The notes under the pieces: generated by a model
The model's database searches: none
Told to the model about the DNA's origin: nothing
What the model saw: the letters and a program-made list of their open reading frames with translations, nothing else
From: CALXJM01 sp963930325
GTDB taxonomy: Bacteria; Bacillota; Clostridia; TANB77; CAG-508
NCBI GenBank assembly: GCA_963930325.1
Contig: CAWVME010000101.1
Location: forward strand, 1-10,280
Direction of reading: 5' to 3'
Length of the DNA: 10,280 bases
Part shown: one piece after another, positions 1 through 7,049 of the stretch
How positions within the stretch are numbered: the stretch's first letter is position 1
Layout of the letters: each line of letters opens with the position of its first letter
Made by a program: the position numbers and the translations under genes

Positions 1-34
1 AAAAAAATAAAAATAAAAAATTTTCAAAAAAAGC

Positions 35-63
35 TTGCAAAATAAAATAATATGTATTACACT
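35..63 (+). promoter_or_regulatory. Possible sigma-A promoter of the mraZ operon
   Basis: TTGCAA (35-40) and TACACT (58-63) are separated by 17 bases. Each matches four of six consensus positions. The pair lies just upstream of the MraZ box, where the operon promoter is expected. The DNA is so A+T-rich that chance matches are common, so this is only a candidate. Confidence 0.35.
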
Positions 64-69
64 TTAACT

Positions 70-106
70 AAAGTGGAGCAAAGTGGTGGAAAGTGGAATG
101 AGAGTG
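70..106 (+). promoter_or_regulatory. MraZ box: AAAGTGG repeats at 10-base spacing
   Basis: Three exact AAAGTGG copies start at 70, 80 and 90. A degenerate fourth (GAGAGTG) starts at 100, so the copies repeat every 10 bases, close to one helical turn. MraZ is known to bind AAAGTG/GTGG-type direct repeats upstream of its own gene in Firmicutes and Mollicutes. The position, immediately before the mraZ ribosome binding site, fits autoregulation of the dcw operon. The repeat structure is seen directly; the function is by family knowledge. Confidence 0.85.
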
Positions 107-123
107 CAAGGAGGTGAAACGAA

Positions 124-555
124 GTGTTAATTGGTGAATATGAGCATTCTGTAGATGTTAAGGGCAGATTAATTATGCCTTCAAAATTAAGAGAAGACAT
201 TGGAGAAAAGTTTGTAGTAACCAAAGGTTTGGATGGATGTCTATTCGTATTTTCTTTAAAAGAATGGGAAATATTCCAAGAAAAACTAAGAGCACTTCCA
301 GTTTCAAATAAGAATGCCAGAGATTTTTCAAGATTCTTTCTAGCAGGAGCTATTGAGTGTGAAATTGATAAACAAGGACGATTTCTTATTACAAGTAATT
401 TAAGAGAATTTGCTTCATTAGATAAAGATGTTGTTATTATTGGTGTAACGACAAGATTAGAAATATGGAACAGAGATAAGTGGAAAAATTATAACAGTGA
501 TGAAAATATTTCGGCAGAAGCAATTGCAGAAAATATGTCTATGCTTGGTATATAA
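124..555 (+). CDS. mraZ: Transcriptional regulator MraZ
   Basis: A 143-residue protein, the usual MraZ length. It is a ring-forming DNA-binding regulator of the dcw operon. Two SpoVT/AbrB-like repeats are visible, each with the DxxGR signature: D11-VKG-R15 in the N-terminal half (residues about 4-50) and D82-KQG-R86 in the C-terminal half (about 76-120). The start is GTG at 124, chosen because a strong AAGGAGGTG site (108-116) lies seven bases upstream and the family begins M-(L/F)-(I/M)-G-E-Y. It is the first gene of the cluster. The AAAGTGG repeats directly upstream are its expected own operator, so it probably autoregulates. No oddity is seen in the protein. Identification is secure. Confidence 0.96.
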   Translation: MLIGEYEHSVDVKGRLIMPSKLREDIGEKFVVTKGLDGCLFVFSLKEWEIFQEKLRALPVSNKNARDFSRFFLAGAIECEIDKQGRFLITSNLREFASLDKDVVIIGVTTRLEIWNRDKWKNYNSDENISAEAIAENMSMLGI

Positions 556-576
556 CTTGAAAAAGTTTATATAAGA

Positions 577-873
577 ACAAAAGAAAAGAAAAATACAAAA
601 GAAATCTAAACAAGAAATACAAAAGAATTTAATAAACAAAAGATTTATGATTTAAAATTCATACAAAAGAAAAGCAAAAGATACAAAAGATAAAATTAGC
701 TAAAGAAAAAATATAAAAAAACAAAAGCTAAAATATTAGTTTAAACAAAAGAAAAGGGGAAGAAACGAAAGCAAAATAAGGGCGTATTTTTATACGCCTG
801 AAAGTGTTTTCAAAAGAAAAAAGAATAAAAAACAAATGTTATACCAACACACAAAAGAAAGCCATACAAAAGA
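577..873 (+). repeat. Interspersed ACAAAAGA octamers in the mraZ-rsmH leader
   Basis: Nine exact ACAAAAGA copies start at 577, 595, 619, 636, 663, 683, 745, 851 and 866. Near copies lie at 674 (GCAAAAGA), 721 (ACAAAAGC) and 810 (TCAAAAGA). Five of the nine extend to ATACAAAAGA. Spacing is irregular (15 to 106 bases), so this is not a simple tandem repeat. The surrounding 388-base gap (556-943) has no credible open frame and is very poor in pyrimidines on the + strand. It could be an unstructured mRNA leader with binding sites for an RNA-binding protein, or low-complexity drift. Function is unknown. Confidence 0.6.
781..798 (+). other. Small perfect hairpin in the mraZ-rsmH leader
   Basis: GGCGTAT (781-787) and ATACGCC (792-798) form a perfect seven-base-pair stem with a TTTT loop. 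It is the most G+C-rich spot in an otherwise A-rich leader, so it is likely to fold. No T-run follows, so it does not look like a complete intrinsic terminator. It could be an RNA stability element or one arm of a larger leader fold. Confidence 0.5.
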
Positions 874-919
874 AATAAATCAAAGGTATAACAGTTGGTA
901 ATGCTTTACCAACTGTTTT
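837..919 (+). promoter_or_regulatory. Candidate attenuator upstream of rsmH
   Basis: A terminator-like hairpin has a perfect 12-base-pair stem, AACAGTTGGTAA (890-901) with TTACCAACTGTT (906-917), a TGCT loop, and then TTTTG-CTTT (916-923). Just upstream, TGTTATACC (837-845) is perfectly complementary to GGTATAACA (885-893), and TACCAAC (842-848) to GTTGGTA (894-900). Either alternative pairing would use bases of the terminator's 5' arm, so the structures exclude each other. That is the layout of a transcription attenuator between mraZ and rsmH. The complementarity is seen directly; regulation is inferred. The hairpin also makes a good palindromic protein-binding site. The rsmH ribosome binding site (931-937) is outside all stems. 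Confidence 0.5.
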
Positions 920-943
920 GCTTTAAATAAAAAGGAGAATTGT

Positions 944-1867
944 ATGGAATTTAAACATACGCCAGTTTTATTAAAAGAATGCATAGAAGGACTAAATATA
1001 AAGCCAGATGGAATCTATGTAGATGGAACATTAGGAGGAGCTGGTCATAGCATAGAAATTTTAAAGCACTTATCATCAAATGGAAAACTTATTGGAATTG
1101 ATAGAGATGAAGAAGCTTTAAAATTTGCAAAAGAAAAATTAAAAAAATTTAAAAATGTAATTTATATTCATGATAATCATGATAACATACAAGAAATCTT
1201 GCAGAAAGAGCAAATTGAAGGCGTAGATGGAATTTTATTAGATTTAGGAGTTTCTTCATATCAGCTAGACGAAGAAAAAAGAGGATTTAGCTACATGAAA
1301 GATAGCCCTTTAGATATGCGAATGAATATAAAGCAAGAGTTAACTGCCCAAAAGGTGATAAACACATATAAGGAAGAAGATTTAGTTAGAATTCTACAAG
1401 AATATGGTGAAGAAAAATTTGCCAAAAGAATTGTAAGAAACATAGTAAAACAAAGAAAAGTAAAGGAAATAGAAACAACACAAGAACTTGTAAATATAAT
1501 TGAAAAATCGATTCCATATAAAGGAGAGGGACACCCAGCTAAAAGAACGTTCCAAGCAATTCGAATTGAAGTTAATAATGAAATAAAGCCACTTTATGAT
1601 ACAGCCATAAACTCTATTAAAGCGCTAAATCACAAAGGAAGATTGTGCATTATTACATTTCATTCTTTAGAAGATAGAGCTGTAAAAATGGCATACCATG
1701 ATTGCTTAGGAATTTGTAAATGTCCAAAAGACTTACCATATTGTGTATGTGGAGCAAAAAAAGAAGGTAAACTAATAAATAAAAAACCAATTTTACCGAC
1801 TGAAGAAGAAATGAAAAAAAATAGCAGGAGTAAAAGTGCAAAGCTAAGAATATTTGAGAAAATTTAA
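944..1867 (+). CDS. rsmH: 16S rRNA m4C1402 N4-methyltransferase RsmH (MraW)
   Basis: A 307-residue S-adenosylmethionine-dependent methyltransferase of normal family length, which methylates N4 of C1402 in the ribosomal decoding centre. Family blocks appear in order: HTPVLLKE (5-12), the SAM-binding DGTLGGAGHS (27-36), GIDRD (51-55), ILLDLGVSS (97-105), DSPLDMRM (120-127), HPAKRTFQAIRIEVNNE (197-213) and ITFHSLEDR (237-245). A cysteine cluster (C254, C258, C260, C267, C269) sits in the C-terminal insertion, as in many Firmicute homologues. AAAGGAG (931-937), six bases before the ATG, supports the start. It follows the long leader after mraZ, so its expression may be tuned by the attenuator-like structure there. 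ftsL follows after 24 bases, so the two are probably co-transcribed. Identification is secure. Confidence 0.97.
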   Translation: MEFKHTPVLLKECIEGLNIKPDGIYVDGTLGGAGHSIEILKHLSSNGKLIGIDRDEEALKFAKEKLKKFKNVIYIHDNHDNIQEILQKEQIEGVDGILLDLGVSSYQLDEEKRGFSYMKDSPLDMRMNIKQELTAQKVINTYKEEDLVRILQEYGEEKFAKRIVRNIVKQRKVKEIETTQELVNIIEKSIPYKGEGHPAKRTFQAIRIEVNNEIKPLYDTAINSIKALNHKGRLCIITFHSLEDRAVKMAYHDCLGICKCPKDLPYCVCGAKKEGKLINKKPILPTEEEMKKNSRSKSAKLRIFEKI

Positions 1868-1891
1868 AAAGGAAGGAGGAAGCTATAATTT

Positions 1892-2401
1892 ATGGCGGTA
1901 TATAATCGATATCAATACGAAACTAGTCCAAGAAAGCTAGAACCAACATATGCGCCACCAAAAAGAAAAAGAAGTACGAATACAAGAAATTCAGAAAAGC
2001 AAAAAGAACAGCAAAAAACAAAATTAAAAACAAAGAAGAATATCAAATTAAAACTAGTATTTTATTTATTGATAGGATTTGCTATACTTTTTACCATAAG
2101 TTATAGAAATTCTAGAATCAACGAAGAATTTTCAGAAGTAAAATCCATGCAGGAAGAATTAGCTCAACTAGAAAAAGAGAATGAACAATTAAACATAAAC
2201 ATACAAAACGATTTAAACTTAAGTCAAATAGAAAAATCAGCCAAAGAATTGCTAGGAATGCAAAAATTAACAAGTAAACAAACTGTAAATGTTAATCTTT
2301 CTAAAAAAGACTACGTAGAAGCAAGTAGTGAAGAAGTTATTATAGAAGAAAATAGCAATTGGTTAACGAGCATAATGAATACAATTAAGAATATATTTTA
2401 A
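1892..2401 (+). CDS. ftsL: Cell division protein FtsL
   Basis: A 169-residue bitopic membrane protein. The N-terminal cytoplasmic part (1-53) is highly basic. One hydrophobic segment follows (about 54-71). After it comes a coiled coil rich in E, Q, L and N (about 75-108) and an IEKSAKELLGM-like block (113-123), the usual arrangement of FtsL/DivIC proteins. FtsL works with DivIC/FtsB and DivIB/FtsQ to recruit and activate the FtsW-PBP septal synthase. Sequence identity within this family is low, so the call rests on topology and position between rsmH and the division PBP, where ftsL always sits in this cluster. AAGGAGGA (1873-1880) precedes the ATG by 11 bases. The roughly 45-residue C-terminal tail after the coiled coil is acidic and longer than in compact homologues. 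Confidence 0.87.
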   Translation: MAVYNRYQYETSPRKLEPTYAPPKRKRSTNTRNSEKQKEQQKTKLKTKKNIKLKLVFYLLIGFAILFTISYRNSRINEEFSEVKSMQEELAQLEKENEQLNINIQNDLNLSQIEKSAKELLGMQKLTSKQTVNVNLSKKDYVEASSEEVIIEENSNWLTSIMNTIKNIF

Positions 2402-2442
2402 AGAAGATATGTATAGAAAAATATATATCTTCTTTTATTTTT
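2400..2442 (+). terminator. Terminator-like hairpin overlapping the ftsL stop codon
   Basis: Bases 2401-2414 pair with 2421-2434 (14 base pairs with one G-T pair) around the loop AGAAAA, and 2400-2435 adds one more pair. TTTTATTTTT follows (2433-2441 region). This is the shape of an intrinsic terminator, but the stem is mostly A-T and therefore weak. The 5' arm begins inside the ftsL stop codon, so a terminating ribosome would cover it. It lies inside the operon just before the PBP ribosome binding site, so partial termination or an RNA processing role is more likely than a full stop. Confidence 0.5.
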
Positions 2443-2456
2443 AAGGAGGAAATATT

Positions 2457-4451
2457 ATGCAAGTTACGAACATTGCTAGAAAAAGAAGAATGAAAAATAT
2501 GCTTTTAGTATTCATGATTATATTTACTGCATTAAGTACAAGAGTAGGCTTTATTCAGTTTGTACAAGGTTCAGAATTAGAGGCCAAAGCTTATGTACAA
2601 CAAACTTTAAATCGAGCTATTAACCCTAAAAGAGGTACAATTTATGATGCAACTGGTAAAAATATATTAGCAGTGAGCAGCACAGTAGAAACTGTAAGCG
2701 TAAATCCGACGAACATTGCTAAAGAGGATAAAGAAAAAGTGGCTACAGCTCTTTGCCAAATTTTCGATTTAGATTATGAAACGGTTCTTAAAAAAGTATC
2801 AAAAAGAAGTTCATTAGAAACTATTGTAAAAAAGCAAGATAAAGAAAAAACAGATGAATTACGAATTTGGATGAAAGAAAACAATATAGAAACAGGAATT
2901 AATATTGATGAAGATACAAAAAGATATTATCCATACAGTAATCTGGCTTCTCATGTGCTTGGATTTTGTGGGAGTGATAATCAAGGGCTAGATGGAATAG
3001 AGGCTGTATTTGATGAAACATTAAAAGGGGAAAAGGGAAGTATAACTAAAATTACAGATGCTAAGGGAGGGGAAATTAAAGATGAAGGAGAAAATTATAC
3101 TTCTGCTGTAGATGGAAAAGATTTAGTTCTATCGATTGATATGACTGTACAATCAATTGCAGAAAAATATTTAAAACAAGCTTGTATTGACAATGTATGC
3201 ACAGATGGTGGAAATGTAGTCATTATGAATCCCAAAACGGGCGACATCTTAGCCATGGCAACTTATCCAGATTATGATTTGAACGAACCATTTGAACCAA
3301 ATACTGAAGAGTTAAAAAGTGCTTGGGAAGGGCTATCGAGCCAAGAAAAGAATACAGCTTTGCAACAAATGTGGAGGAATAAAGCAATTGCCGATACTTA
3401 TGAGCCGGGTTCTACTTTCAAATTAGTTACAGCTTCAGTAGCACTAGAAGAGGGAATTACTACAACAGACAAAGAAGGAGAATTTGCTTGTACAGGAGGA
3501 ATTGAAATAGCAGGAGTTAGAATTAGGTGTTGGAGATATTATAGACCACATGGTTCAGAGAGTTTAAGACAGGCATTAATGAATTCATGCAATCCAATTT
3601 TTATAGGTTTGGGACAAAAATTAGGTGTAGAAACATATTACAATTATTTGGAAAAGTTCGGATTATTGTCAAAAACGGGAGTGGACTTACCAGGAGAAGC
3701 AGGAAGCATATTTATTGATGAAAAAAAAGCAGGGCCTATTGAACTTGCTACAATCTCATTTGGGCAAAGATTTAAAATTACCCCATTGCAATTAGTAAGA
3801 GCAGTAAGTGCTATTGCAAATGGTGGAGAATTAGTAAAGCCAAGAATTATAAAGCAAATTATAGATAGTACAACAGGAGAGATAGAAGAAATACCTGTTG
3901 AAAAATTAGGTAGAGTAATTAAAGAAGAAACTTCTAAGTCTGTACTTAGTATGATGGAATCTGTAGTACAAGAAGGAACGGGGAAAAATGCAAGTGTAAA
4001 AGGATATTCTATTGGTGGAAAAACAGGGACATCAGAAGACGGAGTAAATACTAACAAATATGTTGCCTCTTTTATGGGGGTTGCACCAATTGACGACCTA
4101 GAAGTAGTTATGCTAGTTACACTATATAATCCAACAGGAGAAGGGGGACACCAAGGAGGTGGTGTTGCTGCACCAGTTGGCGGGCAGATTTTATCTGAAG
4201 TATTGCCATATTTAGAAGTAAATAAAAAACTAGAGGAAGAAGAACAACAGATAAGTGTAGAAGTACCAGATGTGAGAGACAAAACAATTAAAGAGGCAAT
4301 CAAAATTCTAAAAGAAAATGGTTTAGATATTAACATAAATATTGATGGAGAATTTGACCAAGAAAAAACAATTGTAACAGAACAATTACCAAAACCTGGG
4401 ATACAAATTAATAGTGGAACAAAAGTAGAAGTATATGGAAAGCAATCTTAA
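2457..4451 (+). CDS. ftsI: Class B penicillin-binding protein (FtsI/PBP2B/SpoVD type) with one PASTA domain
   Basis: A 664-residue membrane-anchored D,D-transpeptidase that crosslinks septal peptidoglycan. The N-terminal anchor spans about 14-36. The pedestal/dimerisation domain contains RGTIYDATGKNILA (59-72) and YPYSNLASHVLGFCG (158-172). The transpeptidase domain (about 222-585) has all three active-site motifs: S319-TF-K322 (acyl-enzyme serine), S377-C-N379 and K522-T-G524. One C-terminal PASTA domain spans about 602-661. Bacillus SpoVD has one PASTA domain and PbpB has two, so the layout is nearer SpoVD. As apparently the only PBP in this cluster it probably serves vegetative division; a sporulation role cannot be excluded. 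AAGGAGGA (2443-2450) precedes the ATG by six bases. FtsW, its partner polymerase, is encoded downstream. Confidence 0.93.
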   Translation: MQVTNIARKRRMKNMLLVFMIIFTALSTRVGFIQFVQGSELEAKAYVQQTLNRAINPKRGTIYDATGKNILAVSSTVETVSVNPTNIAKEDKEKVATALCQIFDLDYETVLKKVSKRSSLETIVKKQDKEKTDELRIWMKENNIETGINIDEDTKRYYPYSNLASHVLGFCGSDNQGLDGIEAVFDETLKGEKGSITKITDAKGGEIKDEGENYTSAVDGKDLVLSIDMTVQSIAEKYLKQACIDNVCTDGGNVVIMNPKTGDILAMATYPDYDLNEPFEPNTEELKSAWEGLSSQEKNTALQQMWRNKAIADTYEPGSTFKLVTASVALEEGITTTDKEGEFACTGGIEIAGVRIRCWRYYRPHGSESLRQALMNSCNPIFIGLGQKLGVETYYNYLEKFGLLSKTGVDLPGEAGSIFIDEKKAGPIELATISFGQRFKITPLQLVRAVSAIANGGELVKPRIIKQIIDSTTGEIEEIPVEKLGRVIKEETSKSVLSMMESVVQEGTGKNASVKGYSIGGKTGTSEDGVNTNKYVASFMGVAPIDDLEVVMLVTLYNPTGEGGHQGGGVAAPVGGQILSEVLPYLEVNKKLEEEEQQISVEVPDVRDKTIKEAIKILKENGLDININIDGEFDQEKTIVTEQLPKPGIQINSGTKVEVYGKQS

Positions 4452-4466
4452 AATGTTAAAAAACTA

Positions 4467-4495
4467 TATACAAAATAAAAAAATAATTATATAAT
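4467..4495 (+). promoter_or_regulatory. Probable sigma-A promoter before murE
   Basis: A perfect -10 box, TATAAT (4490-4495), lies 17 bases after TATACA (4467-4472), which matches four of six -35 positions. It sits in the 96-base gap between the PBP gene and murE, the widest gap between adjacent genes of the cluster after the mraZ leader. It would let murE-mraY-ftsW-murG be transcribed apart from the upstream genes. The DNA around it is very A+T-rich, which raises the false-positive risk. Confidence 0.5.
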
Positions 4496-4547
4496 ACAAT
4501 AGAAAAAAAGACTTAACTAAAAATAATGCAAAGAAAGGAATGGGCTT

Positions 4548-6017
4548 ATGGACTTAAAAAAAGTATTAGCAGATATAGATAATGTAAAAGCAAAGGGAAA
4601 CTTAGATGTAAACATACAAAGCATAGAAAGTGATTCGAGAAAAGTAAAAGAAGGATGCATGTTTGTTGCTATTAAAGGTTTTGAAGTAGATGGACACGAC
4701 TATGTAAACAAAGCAATTGAAATGGGTGCAAATGTTGTTATGGTTCAATCAGATTCAAACTTAAAACAATTCATGCTAAATAGTAATGTAACTTTAGTAG
4801 TTGTTCCAGATACGAGATTAGCATTAGCAATAGCTTCCTGTAATTTTTATGGAAATCCTTCTAGAAAATTTAAATTAATTGGAATTACAGGAACAAAGGG
4901 AAAAACTACAACTAGCTATATGCTAAAAGCTATTTTAGAAAAACAAGACCATAAAGTTGGTTTAATAGGCACTATTGCGAATTATATTGGAGAAAAAAAA
5001 TTAGGAGACAGCGAAAGAACTACACCAGAAAGTACAGAACTTCAAAAGATGTTTGCACAAATGATAGAAGAAGGTGTAGATACAGTTATTATGGAAGTGT
5101 CATCTCAAAGCATCAAATTGAACCGAATTGCTGGATGTGACTTTGACATAGGTGTATTTACCAATTTTTCAAAGGACCATATTAGTGAAAAAGAACATCC
5201 AGATATGGAAGACTATTTTAATTCTAAATTAAAACTATTTAATATGTGCAGATATGGATATATTAATGCAGATGATTTATATGTTGCAAAAGTGAAGAAA
5301 CTAGCAACTAATTGCGATATCCACACATACGGTATTGATAACAGTTGTGATTTACTAGCTAAAGATTTGACTGTTATGAACACAGGTTCTGATTTTAAAG
5401 TCAAATTGGGAGATAGAAATCAAAGAGTAAAAGTTGGTATTCCTGGAAGATTTAGTGTATATAATGCACTAGCTGCAATTTCTGTAGCCTTGAAAATGGG
5501 AATTAAACCAGAAAACATTATTGAAGCATTAGCCGAAGTAAAAGTGCCAGGAAGAAGTGAACTAGTTCCAAATGCAAAAAATTTAGCAATTATGATAGAC
5601 TATGCACATTCACCAGAAAGCTTAGAAAATATTTTGAAAGCGGTAAAATCATATACAACCGGAAGAGTTATTTGTGTATTTGGATGTGGTGGAGATAGAG
5701 ATAAAACTAAAAGACCGTTGATGGGAGAAATTGCTGGAAACATTGCAAATTTCACAATTATTACAACAGACAATCCAAGAACAGAAAAACCAAGTGAAAT
5801 TATAAATGAAATTGAAGTTGGAATGAAAAAGACAAACGGAAAATATATATGTATAGAAGATAGAACACAAGCAATTAAGTATGCTATTCAAATGGCAAAT
5901 AAAAAAGATATGATTGTATTAGCCGGAAAAGGGCATGAACCATATCAAGAAATTGGCGCAAAAAAATATCCATTTGATGAAAGAAAAATTGTGAATGAGA
6001 TTATAAACACAAAATAA
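4548..6017 (+). CDS. murE: UDP-N-acetylmuramoyl-L-alanyl-D-glutamate--meso-diaminopimelate ligase MurE
   Basis: A 489-residue cytoplasmic ATP-dependent amino-acid ligase that adds the third residue of the stem peptide. Visible blocks are the N-terminal UDP-substrate domain with DSRKV (29-33) and G-D-HDY (49-52), the ATP P-loop GITGTKGKTTT (112-122), the TTPES loop (158-162), MEVSSQ (182-187), a central GRFSVYNALAA (300-310), the C-terminal DYAHSPESLE (351-360), GCGGDRDKTKRP (379-390) and GKGHEPYQ (460-467). The motif D408-N-P-R411 is the signature of meso-diaminopimelate specificity; lysine-adding enzymes differ at the arginine. The loop NFSKDHISEKEHPDMEDY replaces the commoner NLTQDHLDYHGTMENY, a variant I associate with clostridial MurE. 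A modest AAAGGA (4534-4539) sits eight bases before the ATG. mraY follows after 24 bases. Confidence 0.96.
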   Translation: MDLKKVLADIDNVKAKGNLDVNIQSIESDSRKVKEGCMFVAIKGFEVDGHDYVNKAIEMGANVVMVQSDSNLKQFMLNSNVTLVVVPDTRLALAIASCNFYGNPSRKFKLIGITGTKGKTTTSYMLKAILEKQDHKVGLIGTIANYIGEKKLGDSERTTPESTELQKMFAQMIEEGVDTVIMEVSSQSIKLNRIAGCDFDIGVFTNFSKDHISEKEHPDMEDYFNSKLKLFNMCRYGYINADDLYVAKVKKLATNCDIHTYGIDNSCDLLAKDLTVMNTGSDFKVKLGDRNQRVKVGIPGRFSVYNALAAISVALKMGIKPENIIEALAEVKVPGRSELVPNAKNLAIMIDYAHSPESLENILKAVKSYTTGRVICVFGCGGDRDKTKRPLMGEIAGNIANFTIITTDNPRTEKPSEIINEIEVGMKKTNGKYICIEDRTQAIKYAIQMANKKDMIVLAGKGHEPYQEIGAKKYPFDERKIVNEIINTK

Positions 6018-6041
6018 GAAACCAAGTTAGGAGGAAACAAA

Positions 6042-7026
6042 TTGGACTTTCAAATTAAAGTATTGTTATTATCATTTGCTATTACAATAGCAATAGCAAT
6101 ATGTGTAATACCAATACTTAGAAGGTTAAAGATTGGGCAAACAGAAAGAGACGATGGACCACAGTCTCATATTTCAAAGCAAGGAACACCTACTATGGGA
6201 GGAATAATTATTATGCTGGCTATAGTGCTGTCAGCAGTAGGTGGATTTTTCTATTATTTCAGGCAGGACGGAGAAACCGAGGTTGCAAAAAATATGCTGC
6301 CAATCTTATTTATTACGTTTGGATTTGGACTGATTGGATTTATTGATGATTTTAAAAAATTAGTACTAAAAAATACAGAAGGGTTAAAACCAATGTATAA
6401 AATGATAGGGCTACTTATTATATCTGTTATCTACACTCTGTATTTAGAAAAATTTGTAGGATTGGGAACGGACATTCTTATTCCAATCTGGAATAAGACA
6501 ATTACATTGCCAATTTGGATTTACATTCCATTTGCTATTTTTGTCATTTTAGCCACAACAAACGCTATTAACCTAACAGATGGAATTGATGGGTTAGCTG
6601 CAAGTGTAACGGCAATTATTGTAACATGCTTGACAGTAATTGCTATTGTATATGATGTAAAAGAAATGACTATTTATGGAAGTATTGTTATTGGAAGTTG
6701 CATAGGATTTTTGCTGTTTAATTTACATACGGCAAAAGTATTTATGGGAGATACAGGATCTTTACTACTGCGGAGGAATTATTGCGGCTATGGCATTATA
6801 TTTAAAAATTCCATTATTACTTTTAGTCATCGCAATTGTTCCAATTGCAGAGACAGTTTCTGTTATTGTTCAAGTTGCATATTTTAAAAAAACAGGTAAG
6901 CGAATATTAAAAATGGCACCACTGCATCACCATTTTGAATTAAGTGGTTGGAGAGAGAGCAAAGTAGTATCTGTATTTTGTTTGATAACACTAATTGCTT
7001 GTATAGCAGGATTGATGCTTTTATAA
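6042..7026 (+). CDS. mraY: Phospho-MurNAc-pentapeptide transferase MraY, needing a +1 frameshift
   Basis: A polytopic membrane enzyme that moves phospho-MurNAc-pentapeptide onto undecaprenyl phosphate to make lipid I. Frame 1 (from TTG at 6042; AGGAGGA at 6029-6035, six bases upstream) encodes residues 1-243 with DDGPQSHISKQGTPTMGG (37-54), the catalytic-region pair D102-D103 in FIDDFKK, NLTDGIDGLA (177-186) and FNLHTAKVFMGDTGS (226-240). At codon 244 (CGG, 6771-6773) the family sequence moves to the +1 frame. GGIIAAMALYLK, VPIAETVSVIVQV and the conserved APLHHHFE follow there, ending at TAA 7024-7026. Skipping C6771 gives 327 residues, a normal MraY length. Without a shift the protein runs to 6887 as 281 residues with an unrelated tail that lacks the HHH motif. 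The gene is either recoded, broken or misassembled; murG shows the same pattern. murD, usually next, is absent. Confidence 0.93.
6768..6774 (+). other. Putative +1 frameshift site CTG-CGG-A in mraY
   Basis: In the upstream frame the codons are TTA CTA CTG CGG AGG. The downstream frame reads GGA GGA ATT from 6772. Dropping only C6771 joins GSLLL to GGIIAA, matching the family pattern GSLALGG. No homopolymer of three or more is present at the site, which makes a simple length error less likely. GGAGGA (6772-6777), right after the skipped base, resembles a Shine-Dalgarno element. It could pause the ribosome or start translation at the in-frame ATG 6790, twelve bases later. CGG is in frame at only one other place in the window, the murG shift site. 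Confidence 0.65.
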
Positions 7027-7049
7027 AATAAATAGAAAGGAGTAATATA

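Noticed and set aside
457..639. Minus-strand frame overlapping the mraZ end and leader
   Set aside because: Its phenylalanine- and cysteine-rich translation is the complement of A-rich DNA and is not like a real protein. The other minus-strand frames were dismissed for the same reason.
696..731. Short stem TTAGCT/AGCTAA in the leader
   Set aside because: Six A+T-rich pairs over a 24-base loop is too weak to support as a feature.
577..873. ACAAAAGA repeats as a CRISPR or tandem array
   Set aside because: Units are eight to ten bases with irregular spacing from 15 to 106 and no conserved spacer length, so neither model fits.
3644..4336. Long antisense open frame (230 codons) on the minus strand
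   Set aside because: It lies wholly opposite the conserved transpeptidase and PASTA domains, is serine/proline/threonine-rich as expected from the reverse complement, and has no recognisable family or ribosome binding site.
6774..6887. Cysteine-rich tail of the unshifted MraY frame as a real domain
   Set aside because: The tail is the out-of-frame reading of DNA that encodes conserved MraY residues in the +1 frame, so its cysteines are a by-product of TGT/TGC in that shadow frame.
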